Source: Aliidiomarina sp047920995 (GTDB lineage Bacteria > Pseudomonadota > Gammaproteobacteria > Enterobacterales > Alteromonadaceae). From it: a stretch of 64,000 nucleotides of DNA. The notes beneath the pieces are model-generated. The model ran no database searches and was not told where the DNA came from. It saw only the letters and a program-made list of their open reading frames with translations. The DNA is taken from positions 8,305 to 72,304 of the forward strand of contig NZ_JBLRWZ010000009.1 of NCBI RefSeq assembly GCF_047920995.1. Direction: 5' to 3'. A program made the position numbers and the translations under genes. Shown piece after piece: positions 43,439 to 52,850 of the stretch; position 1 is the first letter of the stretch, and each line of letters starts with the position of its first letter.

Positions 43439-44062
43439 TTATTGCGCTTCAGGCAATAATTCAACCGAAATTAAGCGCAGCGGTTCAACCGGAACATCAG
43501 GAAACCCTAGCTGTTCACTTACCTCAGTTGTTACCGCAGAGAGTTCGTGCAATAACTCCGCATTCTCAACAATTTCACCAAATACAGCATAACCCCAGCG
43601 GCGGGAGCTTGGGTTCAAAGTATCATTGTCTTTCACATTGAAATAAAATTGGCCCCGCGCCGAGTGCGGCTCATTCTGGCGTGCCAACGCAATCGTGCCG
43701 AATTTATTGGTTAAACCGTTGCCCGATTCGTTCACTACCATATCGCCCTCAGGTAATGGCGTGCCGTCTGCTTTATAGCCCCCGCCCTGCACTACAAAAT
43801 CCTCTACCACGCGATGAAACAAGGTATCGTTGTAGCTACCACTCACCACATGGCGCAAAAAATGATCTACGGTTAACGGCGCGCGCCAGCGATTCAGCTC
43901 CACCACCATGTCACCCATGCTGGTTACAAACTTTACCCTTGGATACAAATTTTGTTTTTGTATCGCAGCATCATCTGCACTGCTTGCTGAAGCCAGCGGG
44001 CTAATGGCCAACGTAGCTGCTATCACCAAACCCCAGATTACCGTTAACCCTTTTACGTTCAT
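43439..44062 (-). CDS. Periplasmic cyclophilin-type peptidyl-prolyl isomerase
   Basis: Signal peptide (MNVKGLTVIWGLVIAATLA, cleavage near ASAS) then a cyclophilin domain: VVELNRWRAPLTVDHFLRHV, LFHRVVEDFVVQGGGY, GTIALARQNEPHSARGQFYFNV and GYAVFGEIVEN. Arg/Phe/Gln active-site residues (FHRV, FVVQGG) are kept. ATG at 44062 has GGAG 6-8 bp upstream; the ORF can be extended 6 codons without support. Likely a PpiA-like folding helper. Confidence 0.9.
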   Translation of the reverse strand: MNVKGLTVIWGLVIAATLAISPLASASSADDAAIQKQNLYPRVKFVTSMGDMVVELNRWRAPLTVDHFLRHVVSGSYNDTLFHRVVEDFVVQGGGYKADGTPLPEGDMVVNESGNGLTNKFGTIALARQNEPHSARGQFYFNVKDNDTLNPSSRRWGYAVFGEIVENAELLHELSAVTTEVSEQLGFPDVPVEPLRLISVELLPEAQ

Positions 44063-44171
44063 GTTCCACTCCAATAACATTACTAACTATGATGTTTTGT
44101 TCATTGCTCACAAATAATGAATAGCGAATAACTACGAGAGCTGCTTACCGCTCTATTGGCCGCTCTATTAA

Positions 44172-44738
44172 TCAATGCGCGTGCTCCGCAAGCCATTCCT
44201 GCAGAATTACATCTTTAAACATATCGCGCACGTTCGTTTGCACAACTTTGTTAAAAGTATCATTCAGATGTCCGTAATCTAAACGCTTGTAGGGACCGCC
44301 TGCAACCCGAGTTACGTAACGCCGAGAAACCCATTGATCGCCGCTGCGCACCACCAAGCGAGTGGCCATCTCATGCTCGGCTCGATAGTTGCCACCATCT
44401 GGGTACACTAAAATCAATGCTTCTTCTAAATACACCGTAAATTGTACTGCCGCAGATTCATCATTTGGCCAGAAATCTGCCATTGCTCTACTGATCAGAG
44501 TAGCCAGAGGCACAGTGCTCGTGGCAAACTCGGCTTTATCATCAGTATGTTCCACACGTAATATGTGGTTTTGAGTGCGTTGATCTCGTACCTGCAAGTT
44601 TACTGCTTGCATGGTAGGTGCTTGCAAGCTGCCGGCAGTTGGCTGCTGAATCACTAAATGTTCTGGGGTTTTCGGCGTGCTCATACAGCCCGTTAGCAAC
44701 ACGCTTCCTAGCATTAACGTAGCAATTAAATTGCGCAT
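44172..44738 (-). CDS. yajG: YajG family lipoprotein
   Basis: Lipoprotein signal with lipobox LLTGC (Cys18). The mature part (VNLQVRDQRTQNHILRVE, AVQFTVYLEEALILVYPDG, NDTFNKVVQTNVRDMF) fits YajG (UPF0257-type), and synteny with ampG agrees. Function unknown. 188 residues, near E. coli YajG (192). Confidence 0.87.
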   Translation of the reverse strand: MRNLIATLMLGSVLLTGCMSTPKTPEHLVIQQPTAGSLQAPTMQAVNLQVRDQRTQNHILRVEHTDDKAEFATSTVPLATLISRAMADFWPNDESAAVQFTVYLEEALILVYPDGGNYRAEHEMATRLVVRSGDQWVSRRYVTRVAGGPYKRLDYGHLNDTFNKVVQTNVRDMFKDVILQEWLAEHAH

Positions 44739-44868
44739 TATGTTTTGTCCTTTTAATGCAGTAACTGTTTTAATTCAATTATCGCCAATAAAGGTATACG
44801 ATTGTTAGTTATCAGTCACGCATGCGATGCGCATACTGTTCAAAACAGATTAAATTAAGGTTCGTTGA

Positions 44869-45957
44869 ATGAAATTTGCAGAAATTACCGGTTGGGGAAA
44901 GTGTGTACCGCCAGCAATCCTCACCAATAACGATTTGGCCACGTTTATGGATACTTCTGATGAATGGATCCGTAGCCGTACCGGCATTGAAGAGCGCCGC
45001 GTAAGCGCCGTGGGTACCTCAGCGATGGCCGCAATAGCAGCACGCAACGCCCTTGCTGCCGCTGATCTCGATCCACGAGAAATCGATTTAATCATTGTAG
45101 GTACCTGCACAGCAGACGAAATCATTCCTAACGTGGCTTCAAAAGTACAACAAGAAATTGGTGCTAAGAATGCTGCTGCGTTCGATTTAAATGCCGCCTG
45201 CAGCAGCTTTTTCTACGGGATGCACTTTGCTACCGCAAGCATTCGCATGGGTATGCATAAAAACGTATTGGTAATTGGTGCCGAACGCTTAACCCGCATT
45301 CTCGATTGGACCAAGCGCGAAAGTGCCGTGTTATTCGGTGATGGTGCAGGAGCCATGGTATTGCAAGCATCTGATCTTGAATCTGGCTTACTCTCGTCAA
45401 AAGTAAGTTGTGATGCCGATGCCCGTGATGTGCTCTCACTCGATTTCGGCATGAGCTTCGATCGCTACAACTTCGATGGCGTAATGCCATTCAACTTTAT
45501 CGGCCAAGAAATATTCAAGCGCGCCGTAAAAGGCATGAGCGCTGCGGTAGAAGGTGTATTCCAAGAAACCGGTTTAAGCGTTGATGATATCGATGTGCTC
45601 ATCCCGCATCAGGCGAACAAGCGCCTGATCGATTTTCTGGCGAAAATGTGCAAAGTGCCGGAAGAAAAAACCATGGTGAACATCCAAAAATATGGTAATA
45701 CCTCTTCAGCTACCCTGCCTATTGCCTACACCGAAGCGCTAGAAACCGGCATGGTAAAACCAGGCGATTCAATTATTAGCGCGGTATTTGGTGGTGGCCT
45801 CACCTGTGGCGCTGGTTTAATTAAATGGGGTGAGCGCGTAACACCCCTGCAGAACAACCAAATGCAACTCGAAGATAGCAGTAACCAAAGTGCCCTCGAT
45901 TTAATTTTGCCGTTATTTGAAGGTGCTCAACGAGCCGCTAAAAATCGCAGCGAGTGA
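44869..45957 (+). CDS. 3-oxoacyl-ACP synthase III (FabH-like), stand-alone
   Basis: Thiolase-fold condensing enzyme with catalytic triad C111 (NAACSSFFYG), H247 (IPHQANKRL) and N277 (YGNTSSATLP). GxGxxxP-like start and DEWIRSRTGIEERR are family-typical. At 362 residues it is about 45 longer than E. coli FabH, with an extra C-terminal tail (VTPLQNNQMQLEDSSNQSALDLI). It is not in a plsX-fabH-fabD cluster, so may be a second KAS III, for example one priming from acyl-CoA of beta-oxidation; that is inference. Followed by a clear terminator. Confidence 0.88.
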   Translation: MKFAEITGWGKCVPPAILTNNDLATFMDTSDEWIRSRTGIEERRVSAVGTSAMAAIAARNALAAADLDPREIDLIIVGTCTADEIIPNVASKVQQEIGAKNAAAFDLNAACSSFFYGMHFATASIRMGMHKNVLVIGAERLTRILDWTKRESAVLFGDGAGAMVLQASDLESGLLSSKVSCDADARDVLSLDFGMSFDRYNFDGVMPFNFIGQEIFKRAVKGMSAAVEGVFQETGLSVDDIDVLIPHQANKRLIDFLAKMCKVPEEKTMVNIQKYGNTSSATLPIAYTEALETGMVKPGDSIISAVFGGGLTCGAGLIKWGERVTPLQNNQMQLEDSSNQSALDLILPLFEGAQRAAKNRSE

Positions 45958-46002
45958 ATGCTCTAACGCCCACCAGCACTTACACACCGCAATTACTGTA
46001 CC

Positions 46003-46034
46003 AAAAAGCCGCTTCCACAAGAAGCGGCTTTATT
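46003..46034 (+). terminator. Terminator after the KAS III gene
   Basis: AAAAAGCCGCTTC-CACAA-GAAGCGGCTTTATT: 11-bp perfect stem, T-rich 3' side, 46 bp after the stop at 45957. Confidence 0.9.
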
Positions 46035-46107
46035 GTTATTCACGGTTGCACTTCGGCTTCTCTGCCACTAGTCTAATAAAAAACAATCACAAAAAAAGGG
46101 TACCCCG

Positions 46108-47754
46108 ATGAGCGACAAGCACAACGATTCCCATGAACCAGATCCAATGAAACCTGATGGCAAAGTAAATCCTATCGATACCGATTATAAAATAGGCCAA
46201 GATAACATCGCCTTTAAACTCGGTGGTATCGGTCTTGATATTCATAACCGCGTATTTGCTATCTCCGGTATTGGTATCATTTTATTTGTATTTTTTACTT
46301 TATTGTTTCAATCCTCCGCAGAACCAGTTTTCTCAAATATCAGAAATTGGCTTACCGCCAACTTGGATTGGTTCTTTATCAGTGCCGCAAACATCTTCGT
46401 TATCTTATGTTTGGTGCTGATTTTCTCGCCATTAGGTAAAGTAAGGCTTGGTGGCACAGAAGCAGAAGCCAACTTCTCCTATTTTGGTTGGTTTTCCATG
46501 TTGTTTGCCGCCGGGATGGGTATCGGCCTCATGTTTTACGGGGTTTCCGAGCCACTTTCCCACTTTACCGCGGCCTACGGCGGTACCGAAATGGGCGATG
46601 CCGGGCGCGTTGATTGGGCTCCGTTAGGTGGTGCTGAAGGCGATGTTGAAGCAGCGCGCAGGCTTGGCATGGCAGCTACCATTTATCATTGGGCACTGCA
46701 CCCATGGGCAATATATGCCGTGTTAGCGCTTGGTTTGGCATTGTTCTCATACAACAAAGGCCTGCCGCTTACTGTACGCTCTATTTTCTATCCATTACTA
46801 GGTGAGCGCGTTTGGGGCTGGCCTGGGCACGTAATTGATATTCTTGCCGTACTCGCTACCTTATTCGGCCTCGCCACATCACTCGGGTTAGGGGCCTCGC
46901 AAGCCGCTGCTGGTTTAAGTTATCTATTTGGCACACCAGAAGGCATTACCATGGAGGTAGTGCTAATTGTGGGCATTACCATTATCGCATTGGTATCCGT
47001 AATTGCCGGATTAGAGGCTGGGGTTAAACGGCTTTCACAAATTAACATGACCCTCGCCGCATTACTCATGCTATTCGTTATCATTGTTGGCCCTACCATC
47101 GGTATTCTTACCGGATTCTTCGCCAACCTTGGTGCTTACCTGCAGAATTTACCGGCACTAGCAAACCCCATGGGCCGTGAAGATGCTAACTTCTCGCAGG
47201 GCTGGACAGCCTTCTACTGGGCATGGTGGATTTCCTGGTCACCGTTCGTAGGCATGTTTATTGCCCGTGTATCACGTGGCCGTACCGTACGTGAATTCTT
47301 AATTGCCGTGTTGATTATTCCTTCACTCGCCTGTGTATTGTGGATGACGGTATTCGGTGGCACCGCCATTACCCAATTCGTAGGTGGCTTTACCGATGCA
47401 GCGAATTCAGAATTGCCAGTGCAGCTATTCTCGATGTTGAGCATATTGCCGTGGGCACAAGTTACCTCGTTCATTGGTATTCTCTTAGTAATCATCTTCT
47501 TCGTAACCTCTTCCGATTCTGGTTCCTTGGTAATTGATACCATTGCCGCTGGCGGTAAAGTAAATGCACCAACTGCACAACGTGTGTTCTGGTGTACCTT
47601 CGAAGGTTTAGTGGCTATCGCACTAATTCTTGGCGGTGGCCTCATTGCGCTACAAGCGATGGCGGTATCAGCGGGCTTCCCGTTCACCATTGTGCTACTC
47701 GCTTCCTGTGTGGCCTTAGTGAAGGGGTTATTAAGCGAACCTAGAGGGGTTTAA
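46108..47754 (+). CDS. BCCT family betaine/carnitine/choline transporter
   Basis: Na+- or H+-coupled uptake of quaternary ammonium compounds; 12 membrane helices in 548 residues. The BCCT signature (GWTAFYWAWWISWSPFVGMF, followed by IARVSRGRTVREF) is intact; MGIGLMFYGVSEPLSHF and FVTSSDSGSLVIDTIAAGG are also diagnostic. The C-terminus stops soon after the last helix, without the long charged regulatory tail of BetP-like proteins. TAATG overlap with the next gene couples it to a DUF294 regulator. Confidence 0.93.
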   Translation: MSDKHNDSHEPDPMKPDGKVNPIDTDYKIGQDNIAFKLGGIGLDIHNRVFAISGIGIILFVFFTLLFQSSAEPVFSNIRNWLTANLDWFFISAANIFVILCLVLIFSPLGKVRLGGTEAEANFSYFGWFSMLFAAGMGIGLMFYGVSEPLSHFTAAYGGTEMGDAGRVDWAPLGGAEGDVEAARRLGMAATIYHWALHPWAIYAVLALGLALFSYNKGLPLTVRSIFYPLLGERVWGWPGHVIDILAVLATLFGLATSLGLGASQAAAGLSYLFGTPEGITMEVVLIVGITIIALVSVIAGLEAGVKRLSQINMTLAALLMLFVIIVGPTIGILTGFFANLGAYLQNLPALANPMGREDANFSQGWTAFYWAWWISWSPFVGMFIARVSRGRTVREFLIAVLIIPSLACVLWMTVFGGTAITQFVGGFTDAANSELPVQLFSMLSILPWAQVTSFIGILLVIIFFVTSSDSGSLVIDTIAAGGKVNAPTAQRVFWCTFEGLVAIALILGGGLIALQAMAVSAGFPFTIVLLASCVALVKGLLSEPRGV

Positions 47755-49628
47755 TGGAAGCTGAGCACATTGAGGTTCTGGAGTTTATTCGCCAGTATTC
47801 GCCCTTCACCGAGCTCCCTGAAGAGGAGCTCGCTGCAGCGGCACAAAGCATTGAAGTAGGTTACTTTAAAGCTGGCAGCCAAATTCTTGAACACAATCAG
47901 CAAGTAGCCGATCTACATATTATTCGCAGCGGTGCGGTGGAAGTTTTTCACCGCACCGGCGAGCTCTATAACCGCCTCAGTGATGGCGGTTTTTTTGCCG
48001 AAGCAGGGTTACTTCGCAACGGCAGGGTTCGCTATCCGGCTCATGCCATTGAAGATACTTTGCTCTATTTCCTACCCGGCGAACTGTTCAATCGTTTTTA
48101 TGATGAATACGAAGAGTTTGCCGATGCGGTAGAAACCGAAGATCGCCAACGCTTAAAGCGCGCCATGCGGCGTAATCAAAACGCCAACGATTTAATGTCG
48201 GTAACCATCGAAACTCTCATTAGCCGAGAACCTGTAAGTATCTCTGCCGATGCAAGTATTCGCGAAGCAGCAGAGAAAATGACCAACGAAGAAGTAAGCT
48301 CATTGCTTATTTTCGATACAGAGGCTTCCACAGCAGAAGATGCGCCACCAAGCGGTGTTATTACCGATAAGGATCTGCGCAAACGCGTGCTGGCCGTAGG
48401 CTTGGCCGATAGCACCCCAGTGCGTGAAGTAATGTCTACCGGGTTAGTGTTTGTAGAGCACAACCAACGCGTTTTTGAAGCCATGCTTATTATGCTTAGG
48501 CGAAACTTGCATCATTTGCCGGTACTGAAGAAAAACCGCACCATTGGCGTACTTTCGTTATCCGATGTGGTGCGCCACGAATCAAAGAACAGCTTGTTTG
48601 TGGTAAGTAGCATCTTCCGGCAAAACTCAATTGCAGAGCTCGCTACCCTAGTGCCCGATGTACAAGCCAGTTTTGTGCGCATGGTAAATGAAGATGCCAA
48701 TTCACGCATGATCGGTTCATCTATGGCCGTTATTGGCCGCAGCTTTAAACAGCGGCTGCTCGAGCTTGGGGAAGAGAAGTTTGGCCCACCACCGGTGCCT
48801 TATTGTTTTCTCGCGCTGGGCTCTATGGCGCGTGATGAGCAAAGCGTTGTTACCGATCAAGATAACGCCATGGTATTGCACGATAGCTTTGATCCCGAGC
48901 AGCATGATGAATATTTTCGTCAGCTTGCCCAGTTTGTTAGCGATGGCCTTGATGCCTGCGGGTACACCTACTGCACCGGCTATATCATGGCCACCAATCC
49001 AGAATGGCGGCAACCCTTAAAAGTATGGCAAGAATATTTCACTCGCTGGGTAGATGATCCCACCCCCGAAGCATTGTTGCACGCCTCAATATTCTTCGAT
49101 TTAGAGGGCGTTTGGGGAGAAATCGATTACGCCAAATTACTGAACGAGTTGGTGCAACGCAAAGCCATGCGCAGTAACCGCTTCCTCGCGTTTATGGCGC
49201 GCAATGCTTTAAACCGCACACCGCCACTCGGCTTCTTTAAAGATTTCGTGATGGAAAAAGATGGCAAACATAACAACTCTATCAACATCAAACGCCGCGG
49301 CACCGCACCGCTAGCCGATTTAATTCGGGTGCACTCACTCGCGATCGGTTCGCGCGCTCGTAACTCCTTCGCACGCCTCGAAGATGTAATGGAAGCCAAC
49401 ATTTTACCGCCAGGCCGCGGGCCCGATTTACGAGATGCCCTCGAGTTAATATCCATGGTGCGAATTCGCCATCAGGCACTGGCTATTGAGCAAGGCGAAA
49501 AGCCAGATAACAATGTAGCACCGGAGAACCTATCTGATTTTGAGCGCAAAAATCTAAAAGATGCGTTTCAGATACTCTCCAGCGCCCAGCGTTACATGCG
49601 TTTCCGCTACCCGCCCGGAGCCACCTAA
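47754..49628 (+). CDS. cNMP-binding/CBS/DUF294 putative nucleotidyltransferase
   Basis: 624 residues: cyclic-nucleotide-binding-like domain (about 10-130, FKAGSQILEHNQQVADLHIIRSGAVEV), two CBS domains (about 155-285), nucleotidyltransferase-like DUF294 (about 330-460; FLALGSMARDEQSVVTDQDNA, a GSxxR-type motif related to GlnD) and its C-terminal substrate-binding domain. Such proteins usually accompany an acetate symporter and an exonuclease; here the carrier is BCCT. Possibly senses cell energy or cAMP-like ligands and modifies a partner; no target is known. One-base overlaps on both sides. Confidence 0.9.
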   Translation: MEAEHIEVLEFIRQYSPFTELPEEELAAAAQSIEVGYFKAGSQILEHNQQVADLHIIRSGAVEVFHRTGELYNRLSDGGFFAEAGLLRNGRVRYPAHAIEDTLLYFLPGELFNRFYDEYEEFADAVETEDRQRLKRAMRRNQNANDLMSVTIETLISREPVSISADASIREAAEKMTNEEVSSLLIFDTEASTAEDAPPSGVITDKDLRKRVLAVGLADSTPVREVMSTGLVFVEHNQRVFEAMLIMLRRNLHHLPVLKKNRTIGVLSLSDVVRHESKNSLFVVSSIFRQNSIAELATLVPDVQASFVRMVNEDANSRMIGSSMAVIGRSFKQRLLELGEEKFGPPPVPYCFLALGSMARDEQSVVTDQDNAMVLHDSFDPEQHDEYFRQLAQFVSDGLDACGYTYCTGYIMATNPEWRQPLKVWQEYFTRWVDDPTPEALLHASIFFDLEGVWGEIDYAKLLNELVQRKAMRSNRFLAFMARNALNRTPPLGFFKDFVMEKDGKHNNSINIKRRGTAPLADLIRVHSLAIGSRARNSFARLEDVMEANILPPGRGPDLRDALELISMVRIRHQALAIEQGEKPDNNVAPENLSDFERKNLKDAFQILSSAQRYMRFRYPPGAT

Positions 49629-50464
49629 TGTTTCGCCGCAACAACAGCGAGGGGGGCGATTCTGAGCGGGAAAAATCGTTACACAAAGTGCCCGAGCACG
49701 ATGTCCCCACGCCCAGCATTCCCTCCCAGCGATATAGCCAGCCAAGCACAGATTGGCAACGCGTAAACTGGCAAGAACGTTTCCAGCATCTCGCTGAAAA
49801 CGCCCACGATCCGCGTTTAAAAAAGTTTTATCAAGCGGGGTTAGATGCGGGTATCACCGATGCCAACATGCCTATTAGCGAAGTACCCATGATGGTACTC
49901 GATTTCGAAACCACCGGCCTGAATGCCGCCGAACACGGTATCCTTAGCATCGGCGCGATACCGATGAACTTACAGCGTATTTCTCAACAACAAGCGCGCA
50001 TGTGGTTAGCAAAACCACGCCGGAATTTGCCTGCAGAATCGGTTGTTATCCACGGTATTACCCACTCGCAAATTCAGCAAGCGCCGGATTTTATTGATAT
50101 CTTAGAAGAGGTGCTCGAATTTCTTGCTGGCCGTTTATTGGTAGTACATTACCAAGGCATTGAGCGGCCATTTTTAGCGGCCGCAATTGAAGAACGTATT
50201 GGTGAACCTATCGAGTTTCCTGTAATTGACACCATGCACTTGGAAGCGCGCCTACATCGGCAACAACAACTCACCTTATGGCAACGGTTCCGAGGCGAAA
50301 AGCAGGTATCCATTCGCCTCGCCGATAGCCGCACACGCTATGGTTTGCCTTGGTATCATCCACACGATGCCATTACCGATGCTCTTGCCACCGGCGAGCT
50401 GTTACAGGCGCAAATCGCCCACCACTATTCCCCGAACACCACTATTGGCGAGCTCTGGAGCTAG
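49628..50464 (+). CDS. DnaQ-like 3'-5' exonuclease
   Basis: DEDDh exonuclease domain from about residue 88: VLDFETTGLNAAEHGILSIGAI (Exo I), HGITHSQIQQAPDFIDILEEVLEFLAGRLLVVHYQGIERPFL (Exo II region) and YHPHDAITDALATGELL (Exo III, His and Asp). 278 residues with an 80-residue N-terminal extension. Overlaps DUF294 gene by one base (TAATG). Exonucleases of this type are a regular partner of DUF294 proteins; what they cut is unknown. Confidence 0.9.
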   Translation: MFRRNNSEGGDSEREKSLHKVPEHDVPTPSIPSQRYSQPSTDWQRVNWQERFQHLAENAHDPRLKKFYQAGLDAGITDANMPISEVPMMVLDFETTGLNAAEHGILSIGAIPMNLQRISQQQARMWLAKPRRNLPAESVVIHGITHSQIQQAPDFIDILEEVLEFLAGRLLVVHYQGIERPFLAAAIEERIGEPIEFPVIDTMHLEARLHRQQQLTLWQRFRGEKQVSIRLADSRTRYGLPWYHPHDAITDALATGELLQAQIAHHYSPNTTIGELWS

Positions 50465-50477
50465 CTTCACCGTTGCA

Positions 50478-50578
50478 CCCTGGCCGCAGGTATTGCCAGA
50501 GACGCCGCAAGTATATCCATATAGGCTTGGCTGCCACATCCATGTGGCAGACACTCTGGCTAATACCAGCGGCCAGGG
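50478..50578. repeat. Structured palindromic repeat, copy A (minus orientation)
   Basis: Core 50495-50560 with outer stem GCCAGAG/CTCTGGC, inner hairpin TGCCACATGGATGTGGCA and second hairpin around CTATATGGATATAC (read on the minus strand). Flanking arms CCCTGGCCGC...GGTATT and AATACC...GCGGCCAGGG extend the palindrome to 101 bp. It lies between convergent genes (exonuclease and crotonase) and may act as a terminator for both. Confidence 0.85.
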
Positions 50579-50604
50579 TACACAGCTAAGCTGCCGAACA
50601 GTGT

Positions 50605-51345
50605 TTAGCGCTTCGCTTTTGCGGCGATAATGGCTTGAGTTTCGGGGCTGGCAAGCACCTGTAAGAAATCCACCAGCTCGCGTTGAATGCGATCATTAAT
50701 TGGTTCGGGCTGGGTTTTCATCAATTTCTTACTGAGGCGCAACGAACGCACCGGCTTCGCCGCTAACTTATCGGCTACAGCTTGTACGGTAGCAGCCAAC
50801 TCTGCTGCCGGAACTACTTTATTTACAATATTCAGCTCATAAGCTTTCGCCGCATCAAATTGTTCAGCAAGTAACAACAGCTCGGCCGCTTTCGCATGGC
50901 CACAAAGTGCAGAAATTAACTGGCTCGAACCGGCTTCCGGCACCAAGCCCATATCTACGAACGGCATCACAAACTGCGTACCTTCAGCGGCATACACTAA
51001 ATCGCAATGCAGCAGTATGGTTGTACCAATGCCCACAGCCGCGCCTTGCACCGCCGCCACAACGGTTACATTAACGGAAGAGATAGTTTGCAGGAATTGA
51101 AATACCGGCGAATCTGATTTCAGTTCGCCATGCTTGAGAAAATCACCTAAATCATTGCCCGCACAAAACAGATCGCCCTCACCCGACAACACCACCGCAG
51201 CAATATCATCGCGCGCTTCTGCATCTTGCAACGCTTGTGTCATTGCCGCATACATATCTTGGGTAAGCGCATTGCGCTTTTGCGGCCGGTTCAAGTGCAC
51301 CCGCACAATGTTATTTGTTTCTGAAATCGTTACAAATTCACTCAT
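50605..51345 (-). CDS. Enoyl-CoA hydratase/isomerase family protein (crotonase)
   Basis: Crotonase fold, about 246 residues. Oxyanion-hole region VVLSGEGDLFCAGNDLGDFL and second half AAVQGAAVGIGTTILLHCDLVYAAEGTQFVMPFVDMGLVPEAGSSQLIS, with the Glu of LVPEAGSS at the general acid/base position. The first acid of the hydratase pair is not clear, so isomerase or other activity is possible. Substrate unknown. ATG at 51345 has GGAAAA upstream; ATG at 51357 adds four residues. Confidence 0.88.
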   Translation of the reverse strand: MSEFVTISETNNIVRVHLNRPQKRNALTQDMYAAMTQALQDAEARDDIAAVVLSGEGDLFCAGNDLGDFLKHGELKSDSPVFQFLQTISSVNVTVVAAVQGAAVGIGTTILLHCDLVYAAEGTQFVMPFVDMGLVPEAGSSQLISALCGHAKAAELLLLAEQFDAAKAYELNIVNKVVPAAELAATVQAVADKLAAKPVRSLRLSKKLMKTQPEPINDRIQRELVDFLQVLASPETQAIIAAKAKR

Positions 51346-51504
51346 TTCATTTTCCACTTTTGTACATCAGTACCTAAACATATCACTGGTCAGGCCAGAA
51401 AACTAGAGTGGCTTAGCGGAGGGTTAACATAGTGGTGAAGCGGCGTGGTGGGATATGGTGGCGAACGAGAGTGTGAGTAATAGCTGAATTCGAGGCAAAA
51501 AAGA

Positions 51505-51614
51505 GGTGACCCCACCAGCCGCACCCCGGCACACATTACCCCAACTACGGCTGCTCCCTTCCGGGCCTGACCGAGTTCGCTGGTTCATGTTGCGAGGGGA
51601 CCAATGGGGCCACC
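51505..51614 (-). ncRNA. ffs: 4.5S signal recognition particle RNA
   Basis: On the minus strand the universally kept apical loop CAGGCCCGGAAGGGAGCAGC is present, with the GGTGGCCCC (5') and GGGGTCACC (3') ends pairing (one G-U). The downstream strand has a T6 run that completes a terminator. Length about 110 nt, as in E. coli (114). It guides Ffh to signal sequences. Confidence 0.95.
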
Positions 51615-51621
51615 AGCGCGC

Positions 51622-51650
51622 ATTATCCCTGAAAGCATGGGCTAACACAA
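51622..51650 (-). promoter_or_regulatory. ffs promoter
   Basis: On the minus strand: TTGTGT (51645-51650), 17-bp spacer, GATAAT (51622-51627). Predicted start near 51615 agrees with the folded 5' end of the RNA. Confidence 0.75.
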
Positions 51651-51686
51651 CCGTGCCGCCACTGTTTGCTTAAAAGGTGAGCGGCA

Positions 51687-52811
51687 CTATTTGTCTTCGA
51701 TAAATTCCACCACTTCCAAGCCAAAGCCAGAAAGGGCTGAATATTTTTTCGGCGAGCTTAATAGGCGCATTTGGTGCACACCAATATCGGCAAGAATCTG
51801 TGAGCCTACGCCCACATTACGTGATTCATTCGATTGCGTAGCACCAACGCGCGCTTCGCCGCGATCTTGCTGGGCAAAAAAGCGTACCTGCTCAATTAAA
51901 TCCTGCGGGCTTTGCTGCTTACTCAACAACACAAATACACCACCCTCTTCACCAATCCGGCGCATTGCCCGATATAGCGGCCAACTGCGGCGCGCAGCGC
52001 GTTCCGTAGCCAGCAAATCATTGAAGGTATCTTGCAAATGCACCCGCACCAAGGTGGGCTCATCACCCTTCACTTCGCCGCTTACCAAGGCAAAATGCAC
52101 TTGGCCATCAACCGTGTCTTGGTAGGTAATTAAATCAAACTCACCATAGGCGGTAGGTAACTTACACTCCGCTACACGATGCACGGTTTGCTCTTTCATC
52201 GAGCGATACTCGATTAAATCCGCAATCGTACCCATTTTAATATCGTGCTCAGCAGCAAACTTCTCTAAATCAGGACGGCGCGCCATACTGCCATCTTCAT
52301 TCAAAATCTCAACGATTACAGAGGCAGGCTCATAGCCCGCTAAACGTGCTAAATCACAACCAGCTTCCGTATGCCCTGCTCGATTCAAAACACCGCCTTG
52401 GCGAGCTTTCAACGGAAAGATATGCCCTGGCATTACCAAATCACTAGGTTTTGCATCACGCGCAACCGCAGCCAGCACAGTTTGCGCTCGGTCTGCTGCA
52501 GAAATACCCGTGGTTACACCTTCAGCAGCTTCAATTGAAACGGTGAAATTCGTAGCATAAGGTGAATTATTTTGGCCAACCATTAACGGCAACTGCAACT
52601 GCTGACAGCGCGCTTCGGTAAGCGTTAAACAAATCAACCCACGGCCATAACGGGCCATAAAGTTGATCGCTGCGGGCGTTGCGCACTCCGCAGCCATAAT
52701 CAAATCGCCTTCATTCTCACGATCTTCATCGTCCATGAGAATCACCATTTTGCCGGCTTTAATATCGGCAATAATTTCTTCGGTGCTATTCAACCCCGTT
52801 AAACTCGACAT
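51687..52811 (-). CDS. ribBA: 3,4-dihydroxy-2-butanone-4-phosphate synthase with degenerate GTP cyclohydrolase II-like domain
   Basis: Residues 1 to about 205 are a complete RibB (DDEDRENEGDLIMAAE, YGRGLICLTLTEARC, RAGHTEAGCDLARLAGY): ribulose 5-phosphate to the butanone phosphate used for lumazine. The C-terminal half resembles RibA in outline, but the Zn-binding triple-cysteine segment and catalytic residues are missing (VRVHLQDTFNDLLATERAAR in their place), so it cannot be a GTP cyclohydrolase II. This is the RibBX form known in Shewanella and relatives; a true ribA must be elsewhere. 39 bp after ribD. Confidence 0.93.
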   Translation of the reverse strand: MSSLTGLNSTEEIIADIKAGKMVILMDDEDRENEGDLIMAAECATPAAINFMARYGRGLICLTLTEARCQQLQLPLMVGQNNSPYATNFTVSIEAAEGVTTGISAADRAQTVLAAVARDAKPSDLVMPGHIFPLKARQGGVLNRAGHTEAGCDLARLAGYEPASVIVEILNEDGSMARRPDLEKFAAEHDIKMGTIADLIEYRSMKEQTVHRVAECKLPTAYGEFDLITYQDTVDGQVHFALVSGEVKGDEPTLVRVHLQDTFNDLLATERAARRSWPLYRAMRRIGEEGGVFVLLSKQQSPQDLIEQVRFFAQQDRGEARVGATQSNESRNVGVGSQILADIGVHQMRLLSSPKKYSALSGFGLEVVEFIEDK

Positions 52812-52850
52812 CTATGTATCCTCAGATTCATGGTGTACAGCTAACGCTGC

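Noticed and set aside
52812..52850. FMN riboswitch before ribBA
   Set aside because: Only 39 bp separate ribD and ribBA; no room for the aptamer.
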